A DNA stretch of 7,765 nucleotides from Lonsdalea quercina subsp. quercina (lineage in GTDB: Bacteria > Pseudomonadota > Gammaproteobacteria > Enterobacterales > Enterobacteriaceae), in the NCBI RefSeq assembly GCF_000688655.1, contig NZ_JIBO01000002.1:35564-43328 (forward strand), read 5' to 3'. The notes below the pieces were generated by a model, which worked only from the letters and a program-made list of their open reading frames with translations, did not search any database and was not told the origin of the DNA. Position 1 is the stretch's first letter, and each line of letters begins with the position of its first letter. This document shows positions 6,729-7,765 of the stretch, piece after piece. A program made the translations under genes and the position numbers.

Positions 6729-6893
6729 GTATTAATAGGAATAAATTCAGAACATTTAATTCGTCAGGAAATAGTACGCTGTAACCCTGAATGGATGGGC
6801 AACGGGGAAGTTTAACGGGGCTGAAACGGCATAGATCCCCCGTCCCAGAGGCGTTTTGGCGCGTACGGTACCCAGTGCATTCGACTAGGTTTT

Positions 6894-6903
6894 CATGTAC
6901 ATT
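6894..6903. repeat. CATGTACATT, right copy of the inverted pair
   Basis: Inverted copy of the 10-mer at 6719-6728, containing the palindrome ATGTACAT. It lies about 95 bases upstream of the tktA start codon and about 42 bases before the AT-rich -10 candidate. Confidence 0.35.
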
Positions 6904-6998
6904 TAAAACTATCTCTTCTTGGTCTTTTCGGGCTAACGTTCTGATTTATATATCGTGTGTTCGGCAAGACACTTGTTCAATCCGATCTGGAGTAAAGC

Positions 6999-7765
6999 AT
7001 GTCCTCTCGTAAAGAACTTGCCAATGCTATCCGTGCGTTGAGCATGGATGGTGTGCAGAAGGCCAAATCTGGCCATCCGGGCGCACCGATGGGTATGGCC
7101 GATATCGCCGAAGTCCTGTGGCGTGACTACCTCAATCATAATCCTGCTAACCCGCACTGGGCGAACCGCGACCGCTTCGTGCTGTCCAACGGCCACGCCT
7201 CCATGCTGATCTACAGCCTGCTGCACCTGACCGGCTACGATCTGCCGTTGGAAGAGCTGAAGAATTTCCGTCAGCTGCATTCCAAAACGCCGGGTCACCC
7301 GGAGGTCGGCTATACGCCGGGCGTAGAAACCACCACGGGTCCGCTGGGGCAGGGGATCGCCAACGCGGTCGGTATGGCTATCGCCGAGCGTACGCTGGCG
7401 TCGCAGTTCAACCGCCCGGGGCATAACATCGTCGATCACCACACTTATGCGTTCATGGGCGACGGCTGCATGATGGAAGGGATCTCGCACGAGGTCTGTT
7501 CACTGGCGGGGACGCTGAAGCTCGGCAAACTGACCGCGTTCTACGATGACAACGGCATTTCCATCGATGGTCACATCACCGGTTGGTTCACGGACGATAC
7601 GGCCGCTCGCTTTGAAGCCTACGGCTGGCACGTGATCCGTGGTATCGACGGTCACGATGCGGATGCGATCAAACGCGCCATCGCCGAAGCTCAACTGGTG
7701 ACCGACAAACCGTCTCTGCTGATGTGCAAAACGGTCATCGGCTTTGGTTCGCCGAACAAGCAGGG
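6999..7765 (+). CDS. tktA: Transketolase, N-terminal 255 residues (cut by the window end)
   Basis: Thiamine-diphosphate enzyme of the non-oxidative pentose phosphate pathway. It moves two-carbon ketol units from xylulose 5-phosphate to ribose 5-phosphate or erythrose 4-phosphate. The window holds 255 codons of an expected roughly 663. The visible part is the ThDP pyrophosphate-binding (PP) domain. H26, H66 (in NGHASM) and H100 match active-site histidines of the family. The metal/ThDP motif begins GDG at 154-156 and reaches N185 in DDNGIS. E. coli has NGHGSM, so Gly67 is Ala here. The ATG at 6999-7001 follows GGAG with a six-base spacer, and the N-terminus [17 protein letters not shown] is that of E. 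coli TktA. Position next to loiP, with divergent transcription, supports tktA over its paralogue tktB. Confidence 0.97.
   Translation, partial: MSSRKELANAIRALSMDGVQKAKSGHPGAPMGMADIAEVLWRDYLNHNPANPHWANRDRFVLSNGHASMLIYSLLHLTGYDLPLEELKNFRQLHSKTPGHPEVGYTPGVETTTGPLGQGIANAVGMAIAERTLASQFNRPGHNIVDHHTYAFMGDGCMMEGISHEVCSLAGTLKLGKLTAFYDDNGISIDGHITGWFTDDTAARFEAYGWHVIRGIDGHDADAIKRAIAEAQLVTDKPSLLMCKTVIGFGSPNKQ

Larger units (their letters stand above)
6640..6998. other. loiP-tktA divergent intergenic region (359 bp)
   Basis: No gene is supported. It must hold the promoters of both flanking genes, but I see no strong -35/-10 pair. The AT-rich TTTATATAT at 6945-6953 is the best -10 candidate for tktA, about 50 bases before its start. 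A terminator-like hairpin lies on the loiP side (6665-6693). An inverted pair of the 10-mer AATGTACATG occurs at 6719-6728 and 6894-6903. The heptamer AACGGGG is repeated at 6801 and 6814, and ACGGGG (6815-6820) could pair with CCCCGT (6838-6843). Confidence 0.6.

Noticed and set aside
6791..7012. A 73-codon plus-strand frame running into tktA
   Set aside because: There is no ribosome-binding site, it overlaps the tktA start in another frame, and it covers the likely tktA promoter.
6933..7490. A 185-codon minus-strand frame opposite the tktA start
   Set aside because: It overlaps conserved transketolase coding sequence and its promoter, with no recognisable motif.
1..7765. Mobile elements, phage genes, CRISPR arrays, tRNA or rRNA genes
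   Set aside because: No regularly spaced repeats, transposase or integrase motifs, or cloverleaf/rRNA sequences were seen. Gene content is core-chromosome throughout.

Overview
The window reads as ordinary core chromosome from an enteric gammaproteobacterium (order Enterobacterales). All five main proteins align by eye, almost end to end, with the E. coli proteins GalP, MetK, SpeA, LoiP (YggG) and TktA. Gene order and orientation match the E. coli galP-metK-speA-(speB)-loiP-tktA neighbourhood as I remember it. Divergence from E. coli and the missing speB suggest a more distant member, for example a Pectobacteriaceae-like plant-associated lineage; the genus is a guess. I see no insertion sequence, phage, tRNA, rRNA or CRISPR array.

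Layout. Positions 18-1409 (-) encode the galactose/proton symporter GalP. The 368-bp gap upstream carries two GalR/GalS-type operators and a tentative promoter, then the strong intrinsic terminator of metK. Positions 1778-2929 (-) encode S-adenosylmethionine synthetase (MetK), with a candidate promoter overlapped by tandem MetJ-type boxes at 2987-3010. A 707-bp divergent region follows, with structured segments and a small ORF with a good ribosome-binding site that overlaps the start of speA. Positions 3637-5616 (+) encode biosynthetic arginine decarboxylase (SpeA), ending in an intrinsic terminator. Positions 5887-6639 (-) encode the outer-membrane lipoprotein metalloprotease LoiP, convergent with speA and with its own terminator. 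After a 359-bp divergent region, tktA (+) starts at 6999 and is cut by the window end after 255 codons.

How the genes relate. SpeA makes agmatine from arginine, the first step of one putrescine route. MetK makes SAM, which after decarboxylation supplies the aminopropyl group for spermidine, so metK and speA are linked through polyamine synthesis. GalP (sugar uptake), TktA (pentose phosphate pathway) and LoiP (envelope proteolysis) are neighbours by conserved synteny and not one pathway. I did not find a novel multi-gene system. The points worth a second look are the two-operator layout at galP, the loss of speB from its usual place, the small ORFs and alternative hairpins in the speA leader, a terminator-like hairpin in the loiP leader, and a paired inverted repeat between loiP and tktA.
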